Positions 25,410-33,688 of a stretch of 46,707 nt of DNA are shown piece by piece. Source of the DNA: Ensifer adhaerens (lineage in GTDB: Bacteria > Pseudomonadota > Alphaproteobacteria > Rhizobiales > Rhizobiaceae); contig NZ_LGAP01000043.1 of NCBI RefSeq assembly GCF_001270265.1, positions 1-46,707 on the forward strand. The letters are read 5' to 3'. A model generated the notes under the pieces. That model was not told the origin of the DNA. It did no database searches and saw only the letters and a program-made list of their open reading frames with translations. The position numbers and the translations under genes were made by a program. Numbering within the stretch: position 1 is the stretch's first letter; every line of letters starts with the position of its first letter.

Positions 25410-26333
25410 ATGAACATGATGATGCGCCACGCGCTTCCGCTCCTGGAAATGGACGTGTTGAAGACTTTTGTCGCCATCGCCGAGACTGGCAACTTCACCA
25501 CCGCGGCCGAAACGGTCTACCGCACGCCGTCGGCGGTTTCGATGCAGATCAAGAAGCTGGAAGAGTTGCTCGGATGTACGCTCTTCCTGCGCGATGCGCG
25601 CTCGGTGTCGCTGACGCCGAAAGGAGAGATGCTGCTGGGCTTTGCCCGACGCCTGCTGGCGCTCAACAACGAGACGGTGTCGCGCTTCCTGCTGCCCGAC
25701 ATGAACGGCGTCGTGCGCGTTGGCGCGCCCGAGGATGTCGGCGAGCGCATCCTGCCCGAAGTGCTGAAGCGTTTTGCCGAATCCTATCCGAATGTGACTG
25801 TCGACGTGTCGATCGGCATGAGCGGCGCCATGCGCAAACGCGTCGACGAGCATCGCCTCGACATCGCCATCTTCAACAGCCTGACCGATGTTGCGCCGAC
25901 GAACGGCGAGATCCTGATGCAGGAGAAGCTCGTCTGGGCCGGCGCCAAATGCGGCAATGCCCATCTTAGGGATCCGCTGCCGGTGTCGATGTGGGAGGAT
26001 GGCTGCGTCTGGCGGGCCGATGCGGTGGAGAAGCTGTCGCGCGCTGGCCGCAGGTTCCGCATCGCCTTCCTCAGCGCCTACACGACCGGGCAACGGGCTG
26101 CAGTGCTGGCTGGCCTCGCCATCGCGCCGCTGCCGCGTTATCTCGTCCACGGCGATATGGTGCAGCTTGGCGAGCGCGACGGCCTGCCGGACCTTGGTCA
26201 CTACGATATCGGCCTGCAGGTGATCGACGGCGCGTCGGCGCCGGTGCTGGCGGTGGCAGATCACGTTCGCGAAGCTTTCGCCGAATTGAGGATGCAGTCG
26301 GGAGAGGTGCGGCTTGCGTCAGCGGTTGCCTGA
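25410..26333 (+). CDS. LysR-family transcriptional regulator
   Basis: Encodes 307 residues. The N-terminal winged helix (about 10-70) has VLKTFVAIAETGNFTTAAET and PSAVSMQIKKLEELLGCTLF. A periplasmic-binding-like effector domain follows from about 95. The ATG at 25410 has AAGGA upstream; an earlier TTG adds six residues. The layout, divergent from a DUF1127-like gene, recalls alphaproteobacterial LysR regulators such as VtlR that control DUF1127 genes, but that link is inference. Confidence 0.9.
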   Translation: MNMMMRHALPLLEMDVLKTFVAIAETGNFTTAAETVYRTPSAVSMQIKKLEELLGCTLFLRDARSVSLTPKGEMLLGFARRLLALNNETVSRFLLPDMNGVVRVGAPEDVGERILPEVLKRFAESYPNVTVDVSIGMSGAMRKRVDEHRLDIAIFNSLTDVAPTNGEILMQEKLVWAGAKCGNAHLRDPLPVSMWEDGCVWRADAVEKLSRAGRRFRIAFLSAYTTGQRAAVLAGLAIAPLPRYLVHGDMVQLGERDGLPDLGHYDIGLQVIDGASAPVLAVADHVREAFAELRMQSGEVRLASAVA

Positions 26334-26394
26334 CCGAGCGGCCGGCTCCGGCCCTATCGTCAACCATTGACCTTCACGCAGGGGATGGCGTGCC

Positions 26395-27048
26395 ATGGCA
26401 CGAGATGACCAGCCGCGCCCCATTCTGGATCCGATCGATCGCCTGTCGGAGATCATCTTCGGGCTGCTGATGGCGCTGTCCTTCACCGGCACGATGAGTG
26501 TGGCGGTCGGTGGCGGCGGCACGGTGAACGCGATGCTGGTCGCCGCCTTCGGCTGTAACGTCGCCTGGGGCATCGTCGATGGCGTCATGCATGTGTTGAC
26601 GACAGCGGTGGAAAGGGTCAAGCGCCGCGGCTTTGTTGCTGCTTTGAGGAGCGAGCCGCTCGCCAGCGCGCGCCAGCTGTTTCTCGACAGCCTGCCCGAC
26701 GATGTGCGTCTCGTGGCTTCGGAAAACGAGGTGGAAGCAATTCTGCAGCGCGTTCGCACGTTGCCCGCGGACCCGCGGAGAGCGGTCGTCACCGGCCGCG
26801 ATCTCAAGGCGGCGCTCGCCATCTTCGCACTCGTCGTCATTTCGACACTGCCGCCCAGCATTCCGTTCCTTTTGATCGAGCGCATCGATGTCGCCATGCG
26901 CGTTTCGAACGGCATCGCGCTGGTGATGTTGTTTGCGATCGGCGCTCAGCTTGGCCGCTACATGGGCCGCAGCCCGTGGCCAATGGCTTTCGCCATGACC
27001 GCGATCGGTGCTGTGCTGGTGGCAATCACGATTGCGCTCGGCGGGTAG
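26395..27048 (+). CDS. integral membrane protein, VIT1/CCC1-like
   Basis: Encodes 217 residues. Two hydrophobic regions of about two spans each (IIFGLLMALSFTGTMSVAV and AFGCNVAWGIVDG at the front; AIFALVVISTLPPSIPFLL and later at the back) flank a charged cytosolic loop. The AWGIVDG and ERIDVAMRVSNGIALVMLF segments resemble the VIT/CCC1 family of Fe/Mn transporters, but the family's metal-binding Glu array is not evident. Function is open. It may be co-transcribed with the LysR gene (gap of 61 bases). Confidence 0.65.
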   Translation: MARDDQPRPILDPIDRLSEIIFGLLMALSFTGTMSVAVGGGGTVNAMLVAAFGCNVAWGIVDGVMHVLTTAVERVKRRGFVAALRSEPLASARQLFLDSLPDDVRLVASENEVEAILQRVRTLPADPRRAVVTGRDLKAALAIFALVVISTLPPSIPFLLIERIDVAMRVSNGIALVMLFAIGAQLGRYMGRSPWPMAFAMTAIGAVLVAITIALGG

Positions 27049-27229
27049 AAAAGGGTCCGACGCCACCGGCGCGGCTCGGGCTCGTATCTAGATTCATGTC
27101 CGGCCTGTAACAAACTGAATTCTAATGCATTTTTTATGACGCGATGCTCTCGCGCGGGGTCGGCAGGAGCATCGGGTGGCGGCGATGGCGTTCGGCTTGC
27201 ATATCATAAGTATCGGCTTATAATAAGGC

Positions 27230-27541
27230 ATGACTTATGAAGGCAGAGTGCTTGCCGCGCTTGCGGATCCGACCCGGCGGGCGATCATCGAGAAACTCGC
27301 GACGGGCGGCCGCTCAGTTGCTGATATCGCCCGGTCATTGCCGGTGTCGCAGCCGGCGATATCGCAGCATCTGAAAGTGTTGAAGGAGGCGGGGCTGGTC
27401 AACGACGTGCCATTGGGCACGCGGCGAATCTATGCCATCGATCCCGACGGTCTCGGGCCGCTGCGGCAATGGCTCGACCGATTCTGGGGCGACCAGCTAG
27501 CAGCTTTCAAGGCAATTGCAGATCGTGACGAGACGAGTTGA
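27230..27541 (+). CDS. ArsR-family winged-helix repressor
   Basis: Encodes 103 residues. LAALADPTRRAIIEKLA and SVADIARSLPVSQPAISQHL are the ArsR HTH signature. There is no cysteine metal site, so this belongs to the redox-/metal-independent branch that typically pairs with SRPBCC (AHSA1) proteins, as here. A likely ligand cannot be named. It is followed after 53 bases by the SRPBCC gene. Confidence 0.92.
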   Translation: MTYEGRVLAALADPTRRAIIEKLATGGRSVADIARSLPVSQPAISQHLKVLKEAGLVNDVPLGTRRIYAIDPDGLGPLRQWLDRFWGDQLAAFKAIADRDETS

Positions 27542-27594
27542 AACATTCAGCCTCGCGATGACCGTGAGTGCATAGTGTAGTGGGAGGCCGTGCC

Positions 27595-28062
27595 ATGCAT
27601 GTCATCCAACCGGCTCCGGTGCGCAAGGCCGTCACGGTCCGCGCTGACCAGGAGCGCGCTTTCGATATCTTCGTTTCAGCGATGGGCGATTGGTGGCTGA
27701 AGAGCCATAGCCTGACGACAAGCGGACAGAAGACCGTCGTGGTCGAGCCGTTTGCTGGCGGTCGCTGGTACGAGATCGGCAATTCCGGCGAAGAGAAGCA
27801 ATGGGGGCGGGTGCTGGCCTGCGAGCGGCCGAGGCGCATCCTCTTTGCCTGGCAGCTCAACGCCGACTGGGTGTTCGATCCCGATTTCCGGACCGAGGTG
27901 GAGGTGACCTTCGAACCCACGACGGATGGCGGCACGATGGTGCTGCTCGAACATCGCGATATCGGCAATTATGGCGACAAGGCGAGCGAAGCCCGCGCGG
28001 CGCTCGATTCCGAAGGCGGATGGGCAGGGTTGCTGGCGGCGTTTGCGGCAAAGGCTGCGTGA
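27595..28062 (+). CDS. SRPBCC (AHSA1) domain protein
   Basis: Encodes 155 residues with the Bet v1-like AHSA1 fold: IFVSAMGDWWLKSHSL, VVVEPFAGGRWYEIGNSGEE and the C-terminal GWAGLLAAFAA helix. The start follows GGGAGG. Genes of this type are typically operonic with ArsR regulators, as here. The bound ligand and activity are unknown. Confidence 0.88.
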   Translation: MHVIQPAPVRKAVTVRADQERAFDIFVSAMGDWWLKSHSLTTSGQKTVVVEPFAGGRWYEIGNSGEEKQWGRVLACERPRRILFAWQLNADWVFDPDFRTEVEVTFEPTTDGGTMVLLEHRDIGNYGDKASEARAALDSEGGWAGLLAAFAAKAA

Positions 28063-28084
28063 CGCGTCGCGGTTTAAAGCCCTT

Positions 28085-28382
28085 GCGGACCGGGCCCCTC
28101 ATCCCGCTGCCGCGACCTTCTCCCCGCGGGCGGGGAGAAGGGATGTGCCGAGCCCGATCGTATCTACAGCTACTGCATGTTTCCTTAAATCCTAGCCGAT
28201 TTAAGGATAAAAACATGCAGCTTCAAAGTACTACAGCGACCTTTGCGCGTCTGATAAGACGCGCGGCGCTGTAGGCTCGCGATTGCCGCCGCTTGCCGGC
28301 AGCAGCCGTCAAGTGGCGATCCCTGCGAGGTGACCACGTTCAATCTCCCCGCAAGCGGGGAGAGGGTTAGGGTGAGGGGCGA
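28085..28382. repeat. interspersed repeat with RIME-like insertion
   Basis: GCCCCTCATCC at the left end and GGGTGAGGGGC at the right form an inverted repeat flanking two CTCCCCGC...GGGGAG hairpins (CTTCTCCCCGCGGGCGGGGA at 28109 and TCTCCCCGCAAGCGGGGAGA at 28344). A RIME-like element at 28171-28274 lies inside. A solitary end (GCCCCTCATC...GCCGGCCACC) occurs near 46515. Confidence 0.6.
28171..28274. repeat. RIME-like composite element, copy 4 (inverted)
   Basis: TACTGCATGTTTCCTTAAAT...ATTTAAGGATAAAAACATGCAG followed by CTACAGCG...GCGCTGTAG. The order of the two palindromes is reversed relative to the copies at 9014 and 10760, so this copy is inserted in the opposite orientation. Confidence 0.85.
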
Positions 28383-28448
28383 GCGAGGGTAGCGGGCGTG
28401 AGGACGAAAACCGCTCGGGATTCCGGGACTGTCCTGTGCCGGGCCGGC

Positions 28449-30521
28449 CTACTCCCGGCTGCGCCGCCGGCGACGGCCGCCGGCTTCGCCGTCGTCGCCG
28501 GTCACCTTGCGCTCCGGCAGGGTGACGACCGCAGACAGTTTCGGGAAGGCGTCGACCTTGTTCGGCATCGCCATCGCGTTGATGAAATGCTCCTGAAATT
28601 TTGATTCAAGTGCGGTCTCTATCTTCTCGATTTTGCTGACGGTTTGCTCGATCTCGCGGCGGTGGCCGCGGTTCAGGAGCGCCATCAGCGCGCCGGTGCC
28701 GGCGGCATTGCCGACCGCTTTCACCTCATCAAGGTCGCAGTCCGGGATCAGGCCCAGCACCATGGCGTATTTCGGGTCGATGAAGGAGCCGAAGGCGCCG
28801 GCAAAGCGGATGGTGTCGACATGGTCGATATCAAGCTTTTCCATCAAGAGCTTGATGCCGGCATAAAGCGCCGCCTTGGCGAGCTGGATGGCGCGGATGT
28901 CGTTCTGCGTCACGGTGATGCGCTGTTCGCCCTGGTGCAGCAGATAGGAGAAGGTGCGGCCGTTGGGGATGATGCGCGGGCTTTTCGCCGCCATCGCGCC
29001 ATCGACGACGCCGTCCTGCGAGATGATGCCGGAGAGATACATCTCGGCGACGATCTCGATGATTGCCGAGCCGCAGATGCCGGTGACGCCGACGGAAGCC
29101 GCCGCCTCGGCAAAGCCGTCCTCGTCGGACCATTTGTCGACGCCGATGACGCGGAAGCGCGGCTCCAGCGTCTCGGGGTCGATGCGCACGCGCTCGATCG
29201 CGCCGGGGGCGGCACGCTGGCCGGAGGAGATTTCCGCACCTTCGAAGGCGGGGCCGGTTGGCGAGGAGGCGGCGACGACGCGATCTTTGTTGCCGAGTAC
29301 GATCTCGGCATTGGTGCCGACATCGACGAGCAGCATCATCTTGTCCTGGCGGTAGGGCCCTTCCGAAAGCGTCGCACCGGCCGCATCGGCGCCGACATGT
29401 CCGGCGATGCAGGGCAACATGTAGAGCCGCGCGCCGCGGTTGACGTCGATGTCGATTTCGTGCGCCCAATATTGCAGCGCGCCGGAGACGGCGAGCGCAA
29501 ACGGCGCCTGGCCGAGTTCGGTCGGATCGATGCCGAGGAACAGGTGGTGCATGATCGGGTTGCCGACGAACACCATGTCGAGAATGTCGTGACGGTCGAC
29601 GTCACCTTCGGCGCAGACCTTGCCGATCAGGCTGTTGACCGCTTCGCGCACCGCCTTGGTCATGGCCTCGCGGCCATCGGGGTTCATCATCACGTAGGAA
29701 ACGCGGCTCATCAGGTCTTCGCCGAAGCGGATCTGCGGGTTTGACGTGCCCGAGGAGCCGACGATGCGGCCCGACAGCAGCGACACCAGGTGCATGGCGA
29801 TGGTCGTCGAGCCGATGTCGCAGGCAACACCATAGGCCTCGTTCTTCAGGCCCGGCCACAGGCCGACGATGAAGGGGCGCGAGGAATCCATGTCGCGGTG
29901 GATCGCGGCGGTGACCGCCCAGTTGCCCTTGCGCAGGATGCCCTGGATCTGTGGGATCAGGTGCGGCGCGATCAGCAGGTCCTTCCAGCCCCAGTCCTTC
30001 TCCAGCATCACCTTCAGCCGGTCGAGATCGCCGAGCGGCTTGTGCATGTCGGGCTCGTCGACTTCGACGTAGCAGAGCTGGACGGCGGCGTTGCGCTCGA
30101 TCACCCGGTCGCTCGCCGCCTTGCGCACCACCTGGGCGTTGATGACCGTGTCCTGCGGCACGTCGATGACGAGATCGCCGAGGATATGGGCGGAACAGGA
30201 GAGGCGGCGTCCGTCGGGCAGCTCGCGCACGGAGGCGTAGCGCTGCTCCTTCGGGCCAACAGGCGAAATATGGTCGTTGGAGGAGACGATCTTGTGCTTG
30301 GCGAAGTTGCCTTCCTGCACCTCGATCTGACAGCGCCCGCAGGTGGCGCGGCCGCCGCAGACGCTTTCGACATAGACCCCGAGCGAGCGTGCGGCATCGA
30401 GAACCGGCGTGCCGACCGGGAAGCGGCTGCGCTTGCCCGACGGCATGAACAGAACGAGGGGGTCCTTGTGCGCGGCTTCGGTCATGTTGGTCTCGATTTC
30501 GGAAGTGCCTTCGATGCGCAT
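28449..30521 (-). CDS. reductive activator of corrinoid protein (RACE), 2Fe-2S + ASKHA ATPase
   Basis: Encodes 690 residues. An N-terminal 2Fe-2S ferredoxin domain has C55, C61, C64 and C109 (CGGRATCGRC ... SCS). A linker follows, then an ASKHA-fold ATPase region with the phosphate-1 loop DIGSTT (235-240). This is the architecture of RACE proteins, which use ATP hydrolysis to return Co(II) corrinoid to Co(I). The C-terminus is Arg-rich (GGRRRRRSR). The start ATG 30521 is the first in-frame Met with a GAGGA upstream; MTEAA at 30485 is the alternative. It is the last gene in the minus-strand group. Confidence 0.93.
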   Translation of the reverse strand: MRIEGTSEIETNMTEAAHKDPLVLFMPSGKRSRFPVGTPVLDAARSLGVYVESVCGGRATCGRCQIEVQEGNFAKHKIVSSNDHISPVGPKEQRYASVRELPDGRRLSCSAHILGDLVIDVPQDTVINAQVVRKAASDRVIERNAAVQLCYVEVDEPDMHKPLGDLDRLKVMLEKDWGWKDLLIAPHLIPQIQGILRKGNWAVTAAIHRDMDSSRPFIVGLWPGLKNEAYGVACDIGSTTIAMHLVSLLSGRIVGSSGTSNPQIRFGEDLMSRVSYVMMNPDGREAMTKAVREAVNSLIGKVCAEGDVDRHDILDMVFVGNPIMHHLFLGIDPTELGQAPFALAVSGALQYWAHEIDIDVNRGARLYMLPCIAGHVGADAAGATLSEGPYRQDKMMLLVDVGTNAEIVLGNKDRVVAASSPTGPAFEGAEISSGQRAAPGAIERVRIDPETLEPRFRVIGVDKWSDEDGFAEAAASVGVTGICGSAIIEIVAEMYLSGIISQDGVVDGAMAAKSPRIIPNGRTFSYLLHQGEQRITVTQNDIRAIQLAKAALYAGIKLLMEKLDIDHVDTIRFAGAFGSFIDPKYAMVLGLIPDCDLDEVKAVGNAAGTGALMALLNRGHRREIEQTVSKIEKIETALESKFQEHFINAMAMPNKVDAFPKLSAVVTLPERKVTGDDGEAGGRRRRRSRE

Positions 30522-30683
30522 TCTGTTCTGTCTTTCCTCAGGGCCGCTTCTGTCCGATGGACCGAAGCATGGGTAAACGGCTTCAGACTGCACCGGAATG
30601 CTGCCTGATAGTTGTCAGATCCCGACATGGAAAGATCTGCGAGCATCATTTCGTCAGGGTTGCGCTCGTGAGGGCGTGTCCGT

Positions 30684-31031
30684 TCACGACGTCTTGCGCG
30701 ACAGGCGCCGGGCATTGCCGCGCACGCGCTTGCCGTAGGGTTTCAGGGCGGCGGCAGCGATCGTCGTTCCGCCCAGGCCAAGCGACGCGCCTCCGCCGGT
30801 CATCAGCCGCACCGTATTGTCGAAGGCGGCGCGCCACAGCGCCATGTTTACGGCCATGACGCTCTCGGCAGTGGCGGCCATCTTTTCGGAGACCATGCGG
30901 TTAAGCTCGGTCGAATCCTGGGTTTTTCCGGTCAATGCCGCCAGTTGCATTTCGTGCAGCCGAAGCGCCATGACGAAAGGGGCCTCGAACCAAAGCGTGA
31001 ACGTGTCCAGATGAAGTCGGCGCGTTGTCAT
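30684..31031 (-). CDS. small hypothetical protein, helical
   Basis: Encodes 115 residues of mostly alpha-helical character (TLWFEAPFVMALRLHEMQLA, then MAATAESVMAVNMALWRAA) ending in basic RRLSRK. It resembles the phasin-like small proteins of rhizobia in composition but I cannot assign a family. It lies between the activator gene and the methyltransferase genes on the same strand, so it may be part of the corrinoid pathway unit. Confidence 0.6.
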   Translation of the reverse strand: MTTRRLHLDTFTLWFEAPFVMALRLHEMQLAALTGKTQDSTELNRMVSEKMAATAESVMAVNMALWRAAFDNTVRLMTGGGASLGLGGTTIAAAALKPYGKRVRGNARRLSRKTS

Positions 31032-31078
31032 CGATGATCCCTGCTCTTGGGCCGCAACAGCGGCGCTCGGATGCCTGA

Positions 31079-31264
31079 CTATGATGCCTTGGTCAGTTTG
31101 GCGACTGCGATTGCCCAGGCAAACGCTGCCGCCAGTGTTGTCGAGCCCACCCAGAAAAGGATATTCGCGACCCGCTTCTGAGAGCCAGGATTGATCTTAT
31201 TCGCCGTCAACGCAACAAGCATGACGGCAAACACCGCGAGGTTTACCAACAGGACCGGCAGGAC
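31079..31264 (-). pseudogene. small membrane-protein ORF truncated at its 5' end
   Basis: An open frame of 61 codons to a TAG encodes two hydrophobic stretches (LPVLLVNLAVFAVMLVALTA, then VANILFWVGSTTLAAAFAW). Reading upstream, an in-frame TAA appears within the palindromic element that starts at 31263, so the original N-terminus seems to be lost. Internal TTG or ATG starts exist, so a short protein is still possible. No family recognised. Confidence 0.35.
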
Positions 31265-31370
31265 TTAAAGCGCGTCGCGATCTCCAGGATCCGCTCGTCG
31301 CGCTTTAAGTTCTATTTTTCGAGCATGTCGTTATTCGCAAAACCGCTGCGCACTTTTGCGCGACATGCTT
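31263..31370. repeat. second RIME-like class, copy at 31.3 kb
   Basis: ACTTAAAGCGCG...CGCGCTTTAAGT, linker TCTATTTTTCGA, then GCATGTCG...CGACATGC with loop AAAACCGCTGCGCACTTTTG. Loop and layout match the element at 10865-10965, but both stems have different sequence. Confidence 0.8.
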
Positions 31371-31486
31371 TAGGTCCTGAGCGCACCGTAGAACCTTTCA
31401 AACTCGTCCGCACCCTCAAACAGTGCGTATCTGGCGATGAGGGCCAAGGGGACAATCAGGGCCAAGAGGCGCAGAAAGCTTCTCAT
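31370..31486 (-). CDS. possible 38-residue membrane peptide
   Basis: ATG 31486, frame MRSFLRLLALIVPLALIARY..., stop TAA at 31370-31372 at the edge of the palindrome. One hydrophobic segment followed by a charged tail (EGADEFERFYGALRT). AGGGG lies 12-16 bases upstream. It is downstream of the pterin methyltransferase gene on the same strand. Short peptides like this are easy to misread, so confidence is low. Confidence 0.35.
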   Translation of the reverse strand: MRSFLRLLALIVPLALIARYALFEGADEFERFYGALRT

Positions 31487-31531
31487 GGCCGGGTTGTCCC
31501 CTTCATATGCCGCGCGGTGGCGAGCAAGAAC

Positions 31532-32497
31532 CTATTCGAGCGCCGCAGCAACGCCGGTGCGCGCAGCACGGCCGCCACGGCGTCCGCCAGCTGCAGCAGC
31601 GACCGGAGCGGCTGCAACCACGTGGCCGCCTTCGGCCGGCTTGTGGTCGCGGTAGGTCTTGATCCAGTGGGTGCAGTTCGGGTCGGTGCCGTTCAGAACG
31701 TTGGCGGCGCGGACGGCCTCCATTTCCTGCGGGCGGCAGGGGTTCATGATCGCCGACGTCATGCCGGCGCCGATGACCATCGGAATGAAGCCCGCGTTGA
31801 TGCCGTGGCGGTGGGGCAGGCCGAAGGAGATGTTGGAAAGGCCGCAGGTGGTGTTGACTTTCAGTTCCTCGCGCAGGCGGCGCAGAAGCGCAAAGACCTG
31901 CTTTCCGGCGGTACCCATGGCGCCGATTGGCATGACCAGCGGATCGACAATGATGTCGTGCGACTTGATGCCGTAGTCGGCGGCGCGCTCGACGATCTTC
32001 TTGGCGACCGCGAAACGCACATCAGGATCTTCCGAAATGCCGGTTTCGTCATTGGAAATGGCCACAACCGGCACGTCGTACTTCTTGCAGAGCGGCAGGA
32101 TCGCCTCGAGCTTTTCCTCTTCGCCGGTGACGGAGTTGACGAGCGGCCGGCCCTTGGCGACGCGCAACGCTGCCTCGATGGCGGCAGATACCGAGCTGTC
32201 GATCGACAGCGGCACGTCGACGAGGCCCTGAACGATTTCCAGTGTCCGAACCAGGAGCGGCGGTTCGGTCTCGTTCGGGTTGACGGCGGTGACGCCGGCA
32301 TTGACGTCGAGCATCGTCGCACCCGCGGCGACCTGTGCCAGCGCATCATGGATGACGGTGTCGAAATTGCCTTCGATCATTTCCGCTGCCAGCTTCTTGC
32401 GGCCGGTCGGGTTGATGCGTTCGCCAATGACGCAGAAGGGCTGGTCGAAACCGATGATGATTTCGCGGGTTGCGGAAGCGACGATGGTACGGGTCAT
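31532..32497 (-). CDS. methyl-corrinoid:H4F methyltransferase (pterin-binding, AcsE/DHPS-like)
   Basis: Encodes 321 residues, a TIM barrel of the pterin-binding family: GERINPTGRKKLA, MLDVNAGVTAVNPNE and VPLSIDSS are the signature strands, and the family's conserved Asn and Asp residues are present. AcsE and MtgA-type proteins pass methyl groups between corrinoid protein and tetrahydrofolate. The C-terminus is an Ala/Gly/Arg tail with GGRRGGRAART. It probably moves methyl groups from the corrinoid protein at 38251 to H4F. The start at 32497 follows GGATC and is the natural N-terminus of this family. Confidence 0.92.
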   Translation of the reverse strand: MTRTIVASATREIIIGFDQPFCVIGERINPTGRKKLAAEMIEGNFDTVIHDALAQVAAGATMLDVNAGVTAVNPNETEPPLLVRTLEIVQGLVDVPLSIDSSVSAAIEAALRVAKGRPLVNSVTGEEEKLEAILPLCKKYDVPVVAISNDETGISEDPDVRFAVAKKIVERAADYGIKSHDIIVDPLVMPIGAMGTAGKQVFALLRRLREELKVNTTCGLSNISFGLPHRHGINAGFIPMVIGAGMTSAIMNPCRPQEMEAVRAANVLNGTDPNCTHWIKTYRDHKPAEGGHVVAAAPVAAAAGGRRGGRAARTGVAAALE

Positions 32498-32596
32498 GTA
32501 AGATCCTTTGATCCTGTGGCGTCGGGCTATGTAATCTCACCCGTTGATCGATGTAAGGCGCGGGATCGAACCCGCGCCGGTTTGTCTGCAATTGCC

Positions 32597-33688
32597 TCAG
32601 TGGGGATGGTGGGCGGCGGCCTCGGCCATCTCCTGCTGGTTTTCTTCCTTGCCTTCGCGAATGTGCTCCATGCGGGAGGCGACAAGTGCATCGGTCGGCA
32701 GCGTCTCGTGCTTCCAGGGCTTGCGGCCCTTCAGCACGCCCGATTCATGCACGATCTCTGCGACATATTCTTCCTGACGATAGGCCATGACGTGGACGCC
32801 GGAGACGCCTTCGATCTCCTTGACCTCGTTGATAATGTCGATGCAGAGCTGCTTGCCTTCCTTTTTCTGGTCCTGGGCACCTTCCAGCCGCGTGATGATG
32901 CTGTCGGGAATGTGGATGCCCGGCACGTTGGAGCGGATCCAGCGGGCGGTCTTGGCTGACGCCATCGGCCCGACGCCGACCAGGATGAAGCATTTTTCGT
33001 GCAGGCCGAGATCGCGCACCTTCTTCATGTACTCGCGGAACATCGGCACGTCGAAGCAATACTGGCTCTGCACGAACTGTGCGCCGGCCTCGATCTTCTT
33101 GGCCAGCCGATAGGGGCGGAAGTCATAGGGCGGGGCAAAGGGGTTGATGGCGGCACCAAGAAACACCTGTGGCGGCGTCGTCAGCTTGCGGCCCGAGAGG
33201 AACTTGGAATTGTCGCGCATGATGCGCACGGTTTCGAGCAGCGACATGCAGTCGAGGTCGAACACCGGCTTGGCGCCCGGCTGATCGCCGGCCTGCACGC
33301 CATCGCCGGTCAGGCACAGGACGTTCTGCACGCCCATGGCCGAGGCGCCGAGCACGTCGCCCTGGATGGCGATGCGGTTCTTGTCGCGGCAGGCAATCTG
33401 CATGATCGGCGCATAGCCCATGCGCGTCAGGAGCGCGCAGATGCCGACCGACGACATGTGGCAATTGGCGCCCGAAGCATCGACCGCGTTGATGCCGTCG
33501 ACCCAGCCGTCGAAAATCGCGGCGCGCTCGTAGACGTCCTGCGGGTTGGCGCTGTCGGGCGGGTTGAGTTCGGCGGTCACCGCGAATTCGCCGCGGCGCA
33601 GCACGCGCTCGAGCCGTCCACGCGAGGAGTGACCGGGCAAGGGATCGAGCGGCGCGCCGGGATCGTGTGGGTTGTAGTCGGGGCTCAT
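32597..33688 (-). CDS. metF: methylenetetrahydrofolate reductase
   Basis: Encodes 363 residues. FAVTAELNPPDSANPQDVYE, DGINAVDASGANCHMSS, GDVLGASAMGVQNVLCLTGD and VFLGAAINPFAPPYDFR are MTHFR (FAD-binding TIM barrel) segments. It should oxidise methyl-H4F to methylene-H4F in this context; MetF runs the other way in methionine synthesis. The start overlaps the stop of the next upstream gene (ATGA at 33685-33688), so the two are coupled. The pairing with a MetV-like protein resembles the anaerobic MetF-MetV complex. The C-terminus is rich in Glu/Gln/Ala/His. Confidence 0.93.
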   Translation of the reverse strand: MSPDYNPHDPGAPLDPLPGHSSRGRLERVLRRGEFAVTAELNPPDSANPQDVYERAAIFDGWVDGINAVDASGANCHMSSVGICALLTRMGYAPIMQIACRDKNRIAIQGDVLGASAMGVQNVLCLTGDGVQAGDQPGAKPVFDLDCMSLLETVRIMRDNSKFLSGRKLTTPPQVFLGAAINPFAPPYDFRPYRLAKKIEAGAQFVQSQYCFDVPMFREYMKKVRDLGLHEKCFILVGVGPMASAKTARWIRSNVPGIHIPDSIITRLEGAQDQKKEGKQLCIDIINEVKEIEGVSGVHVMAYRQEEYVAEIVHESGVLKGRKPWKHETLPTDALVASRMEHIREGKEENQQEMAEAAAHHPH

